DNA from: Alkalisalibacterium limincola
GTDB taxonomy: Bacteria; Pseudomonadota; Gammaproteobacteria; Xanthomonadales; Xanthomonadaceae
Length of the DNA: 64,000 nucleotides
Reading direction: 5' to 3'
NCBI RefSeq assembly: GCF_008017755.1
Contig: NZ_VRTS01000002.1
Coordinates: 248,001-312,000 of the forward strand
A program made the position numbers and the translations under genes. Below, one piece after another: positions 1-10,749 of the stretch. The notes beneath the pieces are model-generated. The model was not told the origin of the DNA, searched no databases, and worked only from the letters and a program-made list of their open reading frames with translations. The number at the start of each line of letters is the position of its first letter. The first letter of the stretch is position 1.

Positions 1-2
1 CG

Positions 3-212
3 ACGCTGGCCGAGCGGGTGGCCACGGACGCCGACCAGCGCAAGGGCGAGTTCGTCGTCATCCTCGAAGGTGTTGGCGACGAGGCCGAGGGACGGCTGGC
101 CGAGGGCCGGCGGCTCTACGCGAAGCTTTGCGAGCACCTGGCCCCGTCGCAGGCCGCGCGGCTGGCGGCGGAGCTGTCCGGCGCGCCGCGAAAGGCGCTC
201 TACCAGGGCTGA
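3..212 (+). CDS. rsmI: 16S rRNA 2'-O-ribose C1402 methyltransferase RsmI, C-terminal end
   Basis: The reading frame is open at the left edge of the window and ends at a TGA at 210-212, so only about 69 C-terminal residues are visible. They contain the stretch DADQRKGEFVVILEG, which resembles the end of RsmI, where a conserved RKGE(F) segment precedes a helical tail. RsmI methylates the ribose of C1402 in the decoding centre of 16S rRNA using SAM. The gene lies directly upstream of rnpB and mraZ on the same strand, the usual position in xanthomonads. The SAM-binding part is outside the window, so the call rests on this short tail plus context. Confidence 0.75.
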   Translation, partial: TLAERVATDADQRKGEFVVILEGVGDEAEGRLAEGRRLYAKLCEHLAPSQAARLAAELSGAPRKALYQG

Positions 213-286
213 GCATGCCCGACGCAACGGTCCTGGTTCGGTCGCTGGCGCCCCCGGCGTTCAGCGCGACCGGGTACACTTCCCGT

Positions 287-645
<359 letters not shown>

Positions 646-657
646 ACCTGCTTCCAC

Positions 658-690
658 CCGACGCCCCTGCGTTTCGCGCAGGGGCGTCGG
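658..690 (+). terminator. Hairpin after RNase P RNA, probable terminator
   Basis: A perfect 14-bp stem (658-671 with 677-690) closes a five-base loop (TTTCG) twelve bases after rnpB ends. There is no T-run after it, so it may act as a 3'-end or processing hairpin or a Rho-assisted terminator. The rest of 691-920 holds no gene I can support. Confidence 0.6.
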
Positions 691-922
691 CATGTGGGGC
701 GGGTGGGGGCGCGACGGGGCATGCCGGGCGGGGCGCGCGCAATGCCGCGGCCGGGTCGCCGGTTCCGGCGCAGTGAAGCTGAACCACCCGGTGGCCTGGT
801 CACGAAATAATCAATCTGGAATTCCTGCGGTAAATCAGTGGATACCAAACGCTTCTTGAACCAGCTTGTTAAGATTGCCGTAAGCCACTGACGGCAAAAG
901 TGATTTCGCCCCTCAAAACCGC

Positions 923-952
923 TTGACGCAACGCTCACGGCAGGACTAAGGT
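923..952 (+). promoter_or_regulatory. Probable sigma-70 promoter of the dcw cluster (Pmra)
   Basis: TTGACG at 923-928 is a near-consensus -35. TAAGGT at 947-952, after an 18-base spacer, is the best -10. The predicted start lies in the MraZ boxes that begin at 951, as expected for an autorepressed mra promoter. The -10 match is weak (3 of 6), so its exact position is uncertain. Confidence 0.5.
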
Positions 953-985
953 GGGTCAGCGGGGGAAAACCGGGAATTTCGTGGT
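951..985 (+). promoter_or_regulatory. MraZ operator: phased GTGGG-type boxes
   Basis: Four G-rich pentamers repeat with an exact ten-base period: GTGGG at 951, GGGGG at 961, CGGGA at 971 and GTGGT at 981, each separated by five other bases. MraZ in E. coli and other bacteria is known to bind tandem (G/T)TGGG-like boxes with five-base spacers just upstream of its own gene. Position, spacing and sequence all fit autorepression of the operon. The third and fourth boxes are degenerate. Confidence 0.8.
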
Positions 986-1012
986 TTTCTCAGGAAACTC
1001 AGGGCAGGGCGA

Positions 1013-1459
1013 ATGTTCCAGGGCGAAACGGCCATCACGATCGACGACAAGGGCAGGCTGGCGATTCCGACCAGCTACCGCGAGCTCGTCGTGCGTGAGT
1101 GCGGCAACCGCCTGGTCATCACCTACAACCCCTACGAGCACGGCTGCCTGTGGCTTTACCCGCAGGCGCAGTGGGAAAAGGTGCGCGACCAGGTCAACGC
1201 CCTGCCGTCGGCCAAGCGCGTTCACCGCAACCTGCAGCTGAAGCTGGTCGGTGCCGCCACCGCGGTCGAGCCCGACGGCAACGGCCGCATCCTGCTGCCT
1301 GCCAGTCATCGGCATGCGGCCGCGCTGGAAAAGAAAGCGGTGTTGCTGGGCATGGGCACCAAGTTCGAACTCTGGAGCGAGCAGGCTCACCTCGCGCAGA
1401 TCCGTCAGACCATCGGGGAAGACGAGATCAGCGACGACATGCTCGACCTCAGGCTGTAA
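1013..1459 (+). CDS. mraZ: Transcriptional regulator MraZ
   Basis: 148 residues, normal for the family. It has two AbrB-like swapped-hairpin repeats: residues 5-47 ([17 protein letters not shown]) and about 82-124 ([19 protein letters not shown]); the DxxGRxxIP-type motif in each is the DNA-binding signature. MraZ represses the dcw operon, and matching boxes lie about 30 bases upstream of its start. The start was chosen because the ATG gives MFQGE, the usual N-terminus, after a G-rich ribosome-binding region. First gene of the operon; rsmH follows after 14 bases. Confidence 0.96.
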   Translation: MFQGETAITIDDKGRLAIPTSYRELVVRECGNRLVITYNPYEHGCLWLYPQAQWEKVRDQVNALPSAKRVHRNLQLKLVGAATAVEPDGNGRILLPASHRHAAALEKKAVLLGMGTKFELWSEQAHLAQIRQTIGEDEISDDMLDLRL

Positions 1460-1473
1460 GGGGACGGCCCGGG

Positions 1474-2406
1474 ATGCGCACCGGCGCACACGACCCGAGC
1501 CATCTCCCGGTGATGTTCAAGCAGGTGCTGGACGGCCTGCAGGTGACCAGGGATGGACGGTATCTGGATGGCACGTTCGGCCGTGGCGGCCACGCGCGGG
1601 GCGTGCTGGAGCAACTGGGGCCAGCGGGGCAACTGCTCGTGATGGACAAGGATCCCGAAGCGATCGCTTTCGCCGAACGCCAGTTCGGTGGCGATCCGCG
1701 CGTGCGGATCTTCCGCGGCAGTTTCGCCGACCTGGCCAACTGGGACGCCACCGCCGAGGGCCTGGACGGCGTGATGCTGGACCTGGGCGTGTCCTCGCCG
1801 CAGCTCGACGTGGCCGAGCGTGGCTTCAGCTTCGGCAAGGACGGCCCGCTGGACATGCGCATGGATCCCGACACCGGCGAGAGTGCCGCGCAGTGGCTGG
1901 CGCACGCGTCCGAGCGCGAGATCGCCGACGTGCTGTGGACCCTCGGCGAGGAGCGCCAGAGCCGCCGCATCGCCCGCGCCATCGTCAACCGCCGCGGCGA
2001 GCAGCCCTTCGAGCGCACCGCCGACCTGGCCGGCCTCATCGCCGCGATCGTCGGCCGCGGCGACGGCCATACCCACCCGGCCACGCGCAGCTTCCAGGCC
2101 ATCCGCATCCACATCAACCGCGAGCTCGAGGACCTCGAGCGCGGGCTGGCCGCCGCACACGACCGTCTCAAGCCCGGTGGCCGCCTGGCGGTCATCAGCT
2201 TCCATTCGCTGGAAGACCGCATCGTCAAGCGCTTCATCCTCGGCCGCGCCAAGCCGCCGCCGGCGAACCGCCGGCTGCCCGAAGCCGGGGTGTTCGTACC
2301 GACGCTGCGCGAGGTCGGCAAGGCGCAGCGTGCCGAGGCCGGGGAAACGTCGAGCAACCCGCGCGCCCGCTCGGCGGTGCTGCGCATCGCGGAGAAGCTG
2401 CCGTGA
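1474..2406 (+). CDS. rsmH: 16S rRNA m4C1402 methyltransferase RsmH (MraW)
   Basis: 310 residues. Methylates N4 of C1402 in 16S rRNA with SAM. The SAM-binding loop DGTFGRGGH lies at residues 32-40, with the family motifs [13 protein letters not shown] and [11 protein letters not shown] further on. The open frame extends upstream through mraZ, but the ATG at 1474 gives the usual N-terminus ([13 protein letters not shown]). It overlaps ftsL by four bases, so translation is probably coupled. RsmI, which modifies the same nucleotide, is encoded at the left edge of the window. Confidence 0.97.
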   Translation: MRTGAHDPSHLPVMFKQVLDGLQVTRDGRYLDGTFGRGGHARGVLEQLGPAGQLLVMDKDPEAIAFAERQFGGDPRVRIFRGSFADLANWDATAEGLDGVMLDLGVSSPQLDVAERGFSFGKDGPLDMRMDPDTGESAAQWLAHASEREIADVLWTLGEERQSRRIARAIVNRRGEQPFERTADLAGLIAAIVGRGDGHTHPATRSFQAIRIHINRELEDLERGLAAAHDRLKPGGRLAVISFHSLEDRIVKRFILGRAKPPPANRRLPEAGVFVPTLREVGKAQRAEAGETSSNPRARSAVLRIAEKLP

Positions 2407-2672
2407 GCTTCCGCCTCTTCTTCCTGGTGGTGCTGGTGGCGGCGACGATGGCCAGCGCGATCGCCGTGGTGCATGCGCGCCACGAGCATCGCCTGCAGTT
2501 CATCGAGCTGACCCGCCTTGAGCGCGAACGCGACGAGCTCGACATCGAGTTCGGCCGCCTGCAACTCGAGCAGGCCACCTGGGCCGACACCGCCCGCATC
2601 GAGGAGGTGGCGCGCAACCGGCTGAAGATGGTCACGCCCGAAGGCGATGCCCTGATCGTGGTGCGGCCATGA
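2403..2672 (+). CDS. ftsL: Cell division protein FtsL
   Basis: 89 residues with a GTG start overlapping the rsmH stop (GTGA). A single membrane segment at about residues 4-22 is followed by a leucine-zipper-like heptad region ([21 protein letters not shown]) in the periplasm, then the ...[15 protein letters not shown] tail common in gammaproteobacterial FtsL. It forms the FtsQLB complex that signals FtsWI to make septal peptidoglycan. The small size and position between rsmH and ftsI support the call. Confidence 0.93.
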   Translation: MSFRLFFLVVLVAATMASAIAVVHARHEHRLQFIELTRLERERDELDIEFGRLQLEQATWADTARIEEVARNRLKMVTPEGDALIVVRP

Positions 2673-4442
2673 GGACGCGCAACCGCCAGTACAACGTCCG
2701 CGGCCGGACCCTGTTCGTCGGCCTGGCGATGGCGCTGGCCTCGTCGATGCTGGTGGCGCGCGCGGGCTACCTGCAGCTGGTCAACAACGACTTCCTGCAG
2801 CAGCAGGGCGACGCGCGCTTCGTGCGGCAGATCCCGATCCCCGTCTCGCGCGGCATGATCACCGACCGCAACGGCGAGCCGCTGGCGGTGTCCTCGCCGG
2901 TCGAGTCGATCTGGGCCAATCCGCGCGAGCTGCTGCTGCACCCGCAGCGCCTGCCGGAGCTGGCGCAGGCGCTGGGGACGCCGCTGGCGCCGATGACCGA
3001 GCGCATCCAGGCGCGCGCCGAGCGCGAGTTCGTCTACCTGCGCCGGCACATGAATCCCGACGACGCCGAGGAGATCATCGAGCTGGGCATCCCGGGCGTG
3101 TTCAGCCAGCGCGAGTTCCGCCGCTTCTACCCGCTGGGCGACGTCATGGCCCACGTGCTGGGCTTCACCAACATCGACGAGCACGGCCAGGAAGGCCTGG
3201 AGCTGGCCTTCGACGAATGGCTCACCGGCACCCCGGGCGCCAAGCGCATCATCCGCGACCGCCGCGGGCGGATCGTCGAGAACGTCGACCTGGTGCGCGC
3301 CGCCGAGCCCGGTCGCGAGCTGAACCTGTCGATCGACCGCCGCATCCAGTACCTGGCCCATCGCGAACTCAACGCCGCGCTGCTCCAGCACGACGCCAGT
3401 GCCGGATCGGTGGTGGTGCTCGACGTGCACAACGGCGAGATCCTGGCGATGGTCAACGCGCCGTCGTACAACCCGAACGCCCGCCACACCGCCGAGCGCG
3501 GCAGCATGCGCAACCGCGCGGTCACCGACGTGCTCGAGCCGGGTTCGGTGATCAAGGCCATGACCGTGGCCGCGGCCCTGGAGACCGGCCGGGTGCATCC
3601 GGACACGGTGATCCCGACCAGCCCGGGCTACATGACCGTCCACCGCCATACCGTGCGCGACATCCGCAACTTCGGCACGCTCACCACCACCGGCCTGTTG
3701 ACCAAGAGCTCCAACGTGGCCTCGGTGAAGCTGGCCCAGGACATGCCGCCGGAGCACCTGTTCGACGTGCTCAACCGCTTCGGTTTCGGCCAGGCCACCG
3801 GTTCGGGCTTCCCGGGCGAATCCGCCGGCGTGCTGCCCACGGTGCGCAGCTGGGGGCCGGTGGAGCGCGCCACGATCGCATTCGGCTACGGCGTCTCGGC
3901 CACGCCGCTGCAGCTGGCGCAGGCCTATGCCGCGATCGGCAATGGCGGCCACCTGGTCACCCCGACCTTCGTGCGCGGTGCCCCCGCCGCAGTCGCGCCG
4001 GGCACTGGATCCGCACGTCGCGCAGCAGCTGATGGACATGCTGGAGACGGTGACCGGTCCCGAGGGCAGCGCCACCCGCGCCCGGGTCGTGGGCTACCGC
4101 GTGGCAGGCAAGACCGGCACCTCGCGCAAGGCCAGCGTCGGCGGCTACCAGCGCCGCTACCTCAGCCTGTTCGCCGGCCTGGTGCCGGCCAGCAACCCGC
4201 GCCTGGCCATGGTCGTGGTGATCGACGACCCGAAGGGCAGCGGCTACTACGGCGGCCTGGTCGCCGCGCCGGTGTTCGCCGGCGTCATGGAAGGAGCGCT
4301 GCGCTTGCTCGACGTGCCGCCGGATGCCTCCGAACAGTGGTACGCGCAGCTGCCGCCGGTCATCGCGCCGGTGCATGACGATGGTGCGCCGGCCGAGGCC
4401 GAGTCCGTGCCCGGGCCGCTGTCGACGGGAGGCCTGCAATGA
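2669..4442 (+). CDS. ftsI: Septal peptidoglycan transpeptidase FtsI (PBP3), frameshifted in this sequence
   Basis: Class B penicillin-binding protein that cross-links septal wall with FtsW. One N-terminal membrane segment (about residues 12-33), a PBP dimerisation domain, then the transpeptidase: catalytic S293 in GSVIK, S347-S348-N349, and KTGTS near residue 480. The frame breaks near 3981-3985: sequence up to [10 protein letters not shown] reads in one frame and [18 protein letters not shown] onward in the next. Removing one C from the CCCCC run joins them into a 590-residue protein of normal length, so an inserted base is most likely a sequencing error. The gene overlaps ftsL and murE by four bases each. 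Confidence 0.93.
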
Positions 4443-5914
4443 GCCGCGTGAGCCTGGCCGACCTGCTCGACGGCATGGCGATGGTGCCGGGTGCGGAGCA
4501 CATCGAGGTCTCGGGCCTGTCGCTGGACAGCCGGCAGGTGCAGCCGGGCGACCTGTTCATCGCCTTGTCCGGAGCCAGCGCGCACGGCTTGTCCCACGCC
4601 GCTGCCGCCTTGGAGCGCGGCGCGGTGGCGGTCCTGTTCGAACCCCCCCAGCCCGAGGGTGTCGCGTTGCCGGGGAACAGCTGGGCGGTGCCCGGCCTGC
4701 GCTCCCTGCTGGGCACGCTGGCCTCGCGCTTCTTCGGTGACGCTTCGCGCGCGCTCGAAGTGGTCGGCGTGACCGGCACCAACGGCAAGACCTCCACCGT
4801 GCAGTTGCTGAGCCAGGCGCTGAACCTGGGCGGCGCCACGGCCGGCAGCATCGGTACGCTGGGCGCCGGCCTGCACGGGCAGGTGGTGGCGGGCGAGCGC
4901 ACCACGCCCGACGTGCTGGCGGTGCACCGGCTGCTGGCGCAGATGCGCGATGCCGGGGCCACCCACGTGGCGATGGAGGTGTCCTCGCACGCGCTCGACC
5001 AGGGCCGCGTGGATGGCGTGGCGTTCCGGGTGGCGGTGTTCACCAACCTCAGCCGCGACCACCTCGACTACCACGGCGACATGGAGGCCTACGCGGCCGC
5101 CAAGTCGCTGCTGTTCCACACCCCGGGCCTGCAGGCGGCCGTGGTGAACCTGGACGACGATACCGGCCGCCGGATCCACGCCGGCCTGCCGGATGCGCTG
5201 CAACGCATCGGCGTCAGCTCGCACGGCCAGCCCGAGGCGGTGCTGCGTGCGGAGCGGGTGCAGCCCGACAACGCCGGGATCGGTTTCGACCTGGTCGAGG
5301 GCGAGGAGGCCGAGCGCATCCAGTCGCCCCTGCTCGGCCGCTTCAACGTCGACAACCTGCTGGCGGTGGCGGGCGTGCTGCGCGCGCTGGGCCACGACCT
5401 GCACCAGACGGCGCTGCTGATCAACCAGCTGCAGCCGGTGCACGGCCGGATGACCCGCCTGGGTGGCAGCGGCGGCCAGCCGCTGGTGGTGGTCGACTAC
5501 GCCCATACCCCGGATGCGCTGGAGCAGGCCCTAGGCGCGCTGCGCGACCACGCGGTCGGCGTTCTGGTCTGCGTGTTCGGCTGTGGCGGCGAGCGCGACC
5601 GCGGCAAGCGCCCGGAGATGGCCGCCGTGGCCGAGCGCCTGGCCGACCGCGTGTTCGTGACCGACGACAATCCGCGCAACGAGGACGGCGACCGCATCGT
5701 CGAGGAGATCATGGCCGGGTTCTCCGACCCGGCGCGGGTGCGCATCGAGCGCGATCGCGGCCGCGCCATCGCGCAGGCGATCGCCGAAGCCGCTGCCGAT
5801 GACATCGTGCTGGTCGCCGGCAAGGGCCACGAGCCCTACCAGGAAGTGGGTGGCCAGCGGCTGGGTTTCGACGACGCCGAAGTGGCGCAACGCGTGCTGG
5901 AGGGTCGGGCATGA
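4439..5914 (+). CDS. murE: UDP-MurNAc-tripeptide synthetase (meso-diaminopimelate adding) MurE
   Basis: 491 residues. Adds meso-DAP to UDP-MurNAc-L-Ala-D-Glu in the cytoplasm. The ATP-binding motif [10 protein letters not shown] is at 111-120. The DNPR motif near residue 409 ([10 protein letters not shown]) is the known signature for meso-DAP rather than lysine specificity. ATG overlaps the ftsI stop (ATGA) and its own stop overlaps the murF ATG. Confidence 0.97.
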   Translation: MSRVSLADLLDGMAMVPGAEHIEVSGLSLDSRQVQPGDLFIALSGASAHGLSHAAAALERGAVAVLFEPPQPEGVALPGNSWAVPGLRSLLGTLASRFFGDASRALEVVGVTGTNGKTSTVQLLSQALNLGGATAGSIGTLGAGLHGQVVAGERTTPDVLAVHRLLAQMRDAGATHVAMEVSSHALDQGRVDGVAFRVAVFTNLSRDHLDYHGDMEAYAAAKSLLFHTPGLQAAVVNLDDDTGRRIHAGLPDALQRIGVSSHGQPEAVLRAERVQPDNAGIGFDLVEGEEAERIQSPLLGRFNVDNLLAVAGVLRALGHDLHQTALLINQLQPVHGRMTRLGGSGGQPLVVVDYAHTPDALEQALGALRDHAVGVLVCVFGCGGERDRGKRPEMAAVAERLADRVFVTDDNPRNEDGDRIVEEIMAGFSDPARVRIERDRGRAIAQAIAEAAADDIVLVAGKGHEPYQEVGGQRLGFDDAEVAQRVLEGRA

Positions 5915-7290
5915 GGCCGGTGATGCTCTCGCAGGTGGCGCAGTGGTGCGAGGGTCGCCTGCTGGGCGAGGATCGCGAGATCACGTCGGTGGGCACGGAC
6001 AGCCGCCAGGCCTGCCCCGGCATGCTGTTCGTCGCGCTGCGTGGCGCGCGCGTCGATGGCCACGAGCACGCCGCCGATGCGGTGGCGGCCGGCGCCAGTG
6101 CGCTGCTGGTGCAGCGGCGCCTCGACTGCGACGCCTCCCAGGTGCTGTGCGCCGACACCGAGTCCGCGCTGGGCGACCTGGCCGCCGGCATCGCGCAGGG
6201 ACGCCCGGCGCGCACGCTGGCGATCACCGGCAGCAATGGCAAGACCGGCGTGAAGACGCTCACGGCCGCCATTCTGTCCGGCGTCGCTCCCACCTATGCG
6301 AACCCGGGCAACCGCAACAACGAGATCGGCCTGCCCCTGGCGGTCATCGATGCCCCCGAGGACGCCGCCTTCGCGATCTACGAGATGGGCGCGGGCAAGC
6401 CCGGCGACATCGCCTACCTCACTGCCATCGCCAGGCCCGATATCGCCCTCGTGAACAACATCGGCCCGGCGCATCTTGAGCGCATGGGTACGCTGCTGGC
6501 CATCGCTGAAACCAAGGGCGCGATCTACGAGGCGCTGCCGGCCGACGGCATCGCCGTGATCAACGCCGACGACGCGTTCGCGGAACTGTTCGGCGAGCGT
6601 GCCGCCGGCCGTCGCCAGGTGCGATTCGGCATGGAAGGCAGCGCCGACGTGCGTGCGCTCGACCTGCAGCTGGGCTCGCAGGGCGCGCGCTTCCGCCTGC
6701 ACACGCCCGACGGCGAGGCCGAGGTCGAGCTGCCGCTGCCCGGCCAGCACAACGTGCTCAATGCGCTCGCCGCCGCCTCGCTGGCCTGGGCCGCCGGGGC
6801 CACGCCGGCGCAGATCGCCGCCGGCCTGGCCGGTGCGCAGCCGGTGGCCGGGCGCCAGGTGGTGCATCGCATCGGCGAGGACATCCGCCTGGTCGACGAC
6901 AGCTACAACGCCAACCCTGCATCGGTCGCCGCGGCGATCGACACGCTGGCCGGTGGCGGCGGCGAAGGCTGGCTGGTGCTGGGCGACATGGGCGAACTGG
7001 GCCCCGCGGCGGAGATGCTGCACGCCGAGGTCGGCGACCGCGCACGTCGCGCCGGGCTCAGCCACGTCTACACCGTCGGCACGCTCAGTCGTGCCGCCAG
7101 CCGCGCCTTCGGCGACGGCGGCGAACACTTCGCCAGCCACGAGGCACTCATCGACGCACTTCGCCGGCGGTTGGCACCGGGCGTGCGCTGCGTCGTCAAG
7201 GGCTCGCGCTCGGCAGGCATGGAGCGGGTCGTGAAGGCCCTGTTGGACGACGCCGGCACCCAGGGGGAGGAGTCCGGACATGTTGCTTGA
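5911..7290 (+). CDS. murF: UDP-MurNAc-tripeptide D-Ala-D-Ala ligase MurF
   Basis: 459 residues. Completes the UDP-MurNAc pentapeptide by adding D-Ala-D-Ala. Mur ligase order is intact: N-terminal domain, P-loop [12 protein letters not shown] near 106-117, [10 protein letters not shown], central [11 protein letters not shown], and C-terminal [10 protein letters not shown]. Four-base overlap with murE and eleven-base overlap with mraY indicate translational coupling. Confidence 0.96.
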   Translation: MRPVMLSQVAQWCEGRLLGEDREITSVGTDSRQACPGMLFVALRGARVDGHEHAADAVAAGASALLVQRRLDCDASQVLCADTESALGDLAAGIAQGRPARTLAITGSNGKTGVKTLTAAILSGVAPTYANPGNRNNEIGLPLAVIDAPEDAAFAIYEMGAGKPGDIAYLTAIARPDIALVNNIGPAHLERMGTLLAIAETKGAIYEALPADGIAVINADDAFAELFGERAAGRRQVRFGMEGSADVRALDLQLGSQGARFRLHTPDGEAEVELPLPGQHNVLNALAAASLAWAAGATPAQIAAGLAGAQPVAGRQVVHRIGEDIRLVDDSYNANPASVAAAIDTLAGGGGEGWLVLGDMGELGPAAEMLHAEVGDRARRAGLSHVYTVGTLSRAASRAFGDGGEHFASHEALIDALRRRLAPGVRCVVKGSRSAGMERVVKALLDDAGTQGEESGHVA

Positions 7291-8365
7291 ACTCGCCATG
7301 TGGCTGCAGGGCTTCCATCCCGGCTTCGGGATCTTCGGCTACATCACCTTCCGCGGCATCCTCAGCGCCCTGACCGCGATGCTGCTCTCGCTGTGGCTGG
7401 GTCCGCCGGTGATCCGCTGGTTGGCCGCGCTCAAGTCCGGTGGCCAGCCGATCCGCCAGGACGGCCCGCAGACGCACTTCAAGAAGGCCGGCACGCCGAC
7501 CATGGGCGGCGCGCTGATCCTGCTGGCGGTGGTGCTGTCCACGCTGCTCTGGGGCGACCTGTCCAACCGCTACGTCTGGGTCATGGTCGGCGTGCTGCTG
7601 TCGTTCGGCCTGATCGGCTGGCTGGACGACTGGATCAAGATCGTCCGCCGCGACCCGAACGGCCTGAAGTCGCGCCACAAGTACGCGCTGCAGTCGCTGT
7701 TCGGCCTGATGGCGGCCGTGTTCCTGTTCCACACCGCCGACGTGCCGGCGGCCACCACCTTCTACCTGCCGCTGCTCAAGGACGTCGCGATTCCGCTGGG
7801 CGCCTGGTTCATCGTGGTCGCCTACTTCTGGATCGTCGGCTTCTCCAACGCGGTCAACCTGACCGACGGACTGGACGGCCTGGCGATCATGCCCACCGTG
7901 CTGGTGGCCTGTGCGCTGGGCGTGTTCGCCTACGCTTCGGGCAACGCGGTGTTCTCGGCCTACCTGCAGATCCCGCAGGTGCCGGGGGCGGGCGAGCTGG
8001 TCATCGTCGCCGCCGCGATCGCCGGCGCCGGGCTGGGCTTCCTGTGGTTCAACACCTACCCGGCGATGGTGTTCATGGGCGACATCGGCGCGCTGGCGCT
8101 GGGTGCCGCGCTGGGTGCGATGGCGGTCATCGTGCGCCAGGAGCTGGTGCTGGTGATCATGGGTGGCATCTTCGTCATCGAGACGCTCTCGGTGATGCTG
8201 CAGGTCGCCTCGTTCAAGCTCACGGGGAAGCGCATCTTCCGGATGGCGCCGATCCACCACCACTTCGAGCTCAAGGGCTGGCCGGAGCCGCGCGTCATCG
8301 TGCGCTTCTGGATCATCTCGGTGATGCTCGTGCTGGTCGGCCTGGCCACGTTGAAGGTGCGCTGA
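7280..8365 (+). CDS. mraY: Phospho-MurNAc-pentapeptide transferase MraY
   Basis: 361 residues, about ten membrane helices. Transfers phospho-MurNAc-pentapeptide to undecaprenyl phosphate, giving lipid I. Family motifs are visible: [19 protein letters not shown] (about residue 193), [11 protein letters not shown], and the active-site loop [13 protein letters not shown] near 320-332. The start lies inside the end of murF and gives the usual [10 protein letters not shown]-terminus. Confidence 0.97.
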   Translation: MLLELAMWLQGFHPGFGIFGYITFRGILSALTAMLLSLWLGPPVIRWLAALKSGGQPIRQDGPQTHFKKAGTPTMGGALILLAVVLSTLLWGDLSNRYVWVMVGVLLSFGLIGWLDDWIKIVRRDPNGLKSRHKYALQSLFGLMAAVFLFHTADVPAATTFYLPLLKDVAIPLGAWFIVVAYFWIVGFSNAVNLTDGLDGLAIMPTVLVACALGVFAYASGNAVFSAYLQIPQVPGAGELVIVAAAIAGAGLGFLWFNTYPAMVFMGDIGALALGAALGAMAVIVRQELVLVIMGGIFVIETLSVMLQVASFKLTGKRIFRMAPIHHHFELKGWPEPRVIVRFWIISVMLVLVGLATLKVR

Positions 8366-8366
8366 G

Positions 8367-9680
8367 ATGGCCGACGGCAGCCAGTACACCCGCCCGGAAG
8401 GACAGGCCCAGCGCCTGGAGAAGATCCAGGGCCGTTACGACGGCTGGACGATCTTCGCCGCGCTGGCGCTGGCCTGCATCGGCGTGGTCATGGTCGCCTC
8501 GAGCTCGATCGCAGTGGCCGAGGGCCATGGCGTCGGGCAGTTCCACTACCTCACGCGCCACCTGGTGTTCCTGGCGGCGGGACTGGGCATGGCCTTCGTG
8601 GTCATGCGCACCGAGCTCAAGCGGGTCGAGTCCCACGCCCAGCTGCTGCCGGTGGTGTGCGTGGTGCTGCTGCTGCTGGTGTACGTCCCCGGCCTGGGCC
8701 ACGAGGTCAACGGCGCACGGCGCTGGATCAACCTGCGGGTCTCCAACTTCCAGGTGGTCGAGGCGGTGAAGATCCTGCTGATCGTCTGGATGGCCAGCTA
8801 CCTCAAGCGCTTCGCCGAGGCGGTGCAGATGACCTGGAGCGGCATGCTCAAGCCGCTGGGCATCGCCGGCGTCATGGTGGTGCTGCTGCTGATGCAGCCC
8901 GACTTCGGCTCGGCGATGCTGATCTGCGCGGTGGTCGGCGGCATGCTGCTGCTGGGCGGCGCGAGCATCCCGCGCATGGTCGCCCCGGTCATGCTGGCGG
9001 TGCCGGCCATCGGCCTGCTGGCAGTGTCGGAAAGCTACCGCGTGCGCCGCCTGACCAGCTTCATGAACCCCTGGGAGGATCCGTTCAAGGACGGCTTCCA
9101 GCTGACCCAGGCGCTGATCGCGATCGGCCGCGGCGAGTGGTTCGGCGTCGGCCTCGGCGGCAGCGTGCAGAAGCTGTTCTACCTGCCCGAGGCGCACACC
9201 GATTTCATCCTGGCGGTGATCGCCGAGGAGCTGGGCTTCATCGGCGTGGTCGCGATCATCGCGCTGTTCGCGCTGCTGACCTGGCGCGCGTTCTCGATCG
9301 GCCTGCGCGCGGTAGAGATGCGCCGCCTGTTCTCCGGCTTCATCGCGTTCGGCATCGGCCTCTACATCAGCCTGCAGGCCTTCGTGTCGATCGGCGTGAA
9401 CCTGGGCCTGCTGCCGACCAAAGGCCTGACCCTGCCGCTGATCTCCTCGGGCGGATCCAGCGTCCTGATGACCTGCGTCTCCCTGGCCCTGTTGCTGCGC
9501 GTGGGCTATGAACTCGACCGCGCCGAGCGCCAGGTGGCACGTGCCCGCGGCGAACTGGCCGCAGAGGACGAGGTTCCGGCAGCCGCGCCGCCGCGCGACG
9601 CCGATGCCGACGCCGATGCGCTGCGCCCGCGTCGTGGTGGTCGCGTGCGCGTGGCGCCGACGCTGGGAGCGCAGGCATGA
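8367..9680 (+). CDS. ftsW: SEDS peptidoglycan polymerase FtsW
   Basis: 437 residues with about ten membrane segments. SEDS-family glycosyltransferase that polymerises lipid II at the septum with FtsI. Typical sequences: [37 protein letters not shown] and [10 protein letters not shown] near the C-terminus. An acidic, arginine-rich cytoplasmic tail of about 60 residues follows the last helix. One base separates it from mraY, and it overlaps murG by four. Confidence 0.96.
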   Translation: MADGSQYTRPEGQAQRLEKIQGRYDGWTIFAALALACIGVVMVASSSIAVAEGHGVGQFHYLTRHLVFLAAGLGMAFVVMRTELKRVESHAQLLPVVCVVLLLLVYVPGLGHEVNGARRWINLRVSNFQVVEAVKILLIVWMASYLKRFAEAVQMTWSGMLKPLGIAGVMVVLLLMQPDFGSAMLICAVVGGMLLLGGASIPRMVAPVMLAVPAIGLLAVSESYRVRRLTSFMNPWEDPFKDGFQLTQALIAIGRGEWFGVGLGGSVQKLFYLPEAHTDFILAVIAEELGFIGVVAIIALFALLTWRAFSIGLRAVEMRRLFSGFIAFGIGLYISLQAFVSIGVNLGLLPTKGLTLPLISSGGSSVLMTCVSLALLLRVGYELDRAERQVARARGELAAEDEVPAAAPPRDADADADALRPRRGGRVRVAPTLGAQA

Positions 9681-10749
9681 GCGCGCCGGTGATGATCATG
9701 GCCGGCGGCACCGGTGGGCACATCTTCCCGGGCCTGGCCGTGGCCCGTGCGCTGCAGGCACGCGACGTGCCCGTGGTCTGGCTGGGCTCGGCAGGGGGCA
9801 TGGAGACCCGGCTGGTGGCCGAAGCCGGCATCGATATCGACACGATCAGCATCGCGGGCCTGCGCGGGAAGGGTGCGGCCACGCTGCTGCTGGCCCCATT
9901 CAAGCTGGTGCGCGCCGTGTTGCAGTCGCTGGGCGTGCTGCGCCGGCGGCGCCCGCGCGCGGTGATCAGCTTCGGCGGCTTCGCCGCAGGCCCGGGTGGC
10001 CTGGCCGCGTGGCTGCTGCGCCGTCCGCTGCTGGTGCACGAACAGAACGCCGCCCCGGGCATGACCAACCGGGTGCTCGCTCGTCTGGCGCGGCGGGTGC
10101 TGGCGGGGTTTCCCGACAGCTTTCCCGGCGTGGAACACGTCACGGTCGGCAACCCGGTGCGTGCCGAGATCGCTGCCTTGCCGGCGCCGGAGGAGCGGCT
10201 GTCCGGGCGCTCGGACCGGCCCGGGTGCTGGTGCTGGGCGGCAGCCAGGGCGCGCGCGCACTGAACCTCGGCGTGCCCGCCGCGATCGCCGCGCTGCCGC
10301 CGCAGGCGCGCCCGCAACTTCGCCACCAGTGCGGCCGCAGCGGCGAGCAGGCCACCCGCAGCGCCTACGAGGAAGCCGGTGTCGAGGCTTCGGTGGAGCC
10401 GTTCATCGCCGACATGGCGCAGGCCTATGCCTGGGCCGACCTGGTGGTGTGCCGCGCGGGTGCATCGACGATCGCGGAGCTCTCCGCGGCCGGCCTGGGC
10501 AGCGTGCTCGTGCCGTTCCCGCACGCCACCGACGACCACCAGACGCGCAACGCCGACTACCTCGTCGCCCGGGGTGCCGCCCATCTGGTGCCGGAGGGCG
10601 AGGGCTTCGTGCAGCGCCTGTCCGCCGCGCTGCAGGCCCCGCTGGCCGATGCCGCTGCCCGGCTGCGCATGGCGCAGGCCGCGCGCTCGGCGGCCTTCGA
10701 CGATGCCGCGGGCCACGTGGCCGGGCATTGCCTGGAGGTGGCGCGATGA
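9677..10749 (+). CDS. murG: UDP-GlcNAc:lipid I GlcNAc transferase MurG, frameshifted in this sequence
   Basis: GT28 enzyme that makes lipid II on the inner face of the membrane. The N-terminal [14 protein letters not shown] loop (residues 10-23), [19 protein letters not shown] and GNPVR are present. The frame is lost near 10213: the first part ends ...EERLSGRS and [14 protein letters not shown] onward reads in another frame. One added G in the GG at 10213-10214 restores continuity and a 357-residue protein, the usual size. The second half keeps the UDP-GlcNAc motif [13 protein letters not shown]. Probably a sequencing deletion. Overlaps ftsW and murC by four bases each. Confidence 0.93.

Noticed and set aside
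658-690. Classical Rho-independent terminator for rnpB
   Set aside because: Stem is perfect but the U-tract is missing, so only a probable terminator or processing hairpin is claimed.
3975-3990. Programmed ribosomal frameshift in ftsI at the C5 run
   Set aside because: No slippery heptamer or downstream structure typical of programmed sites, and similar breaks occur in many unrelated genes.
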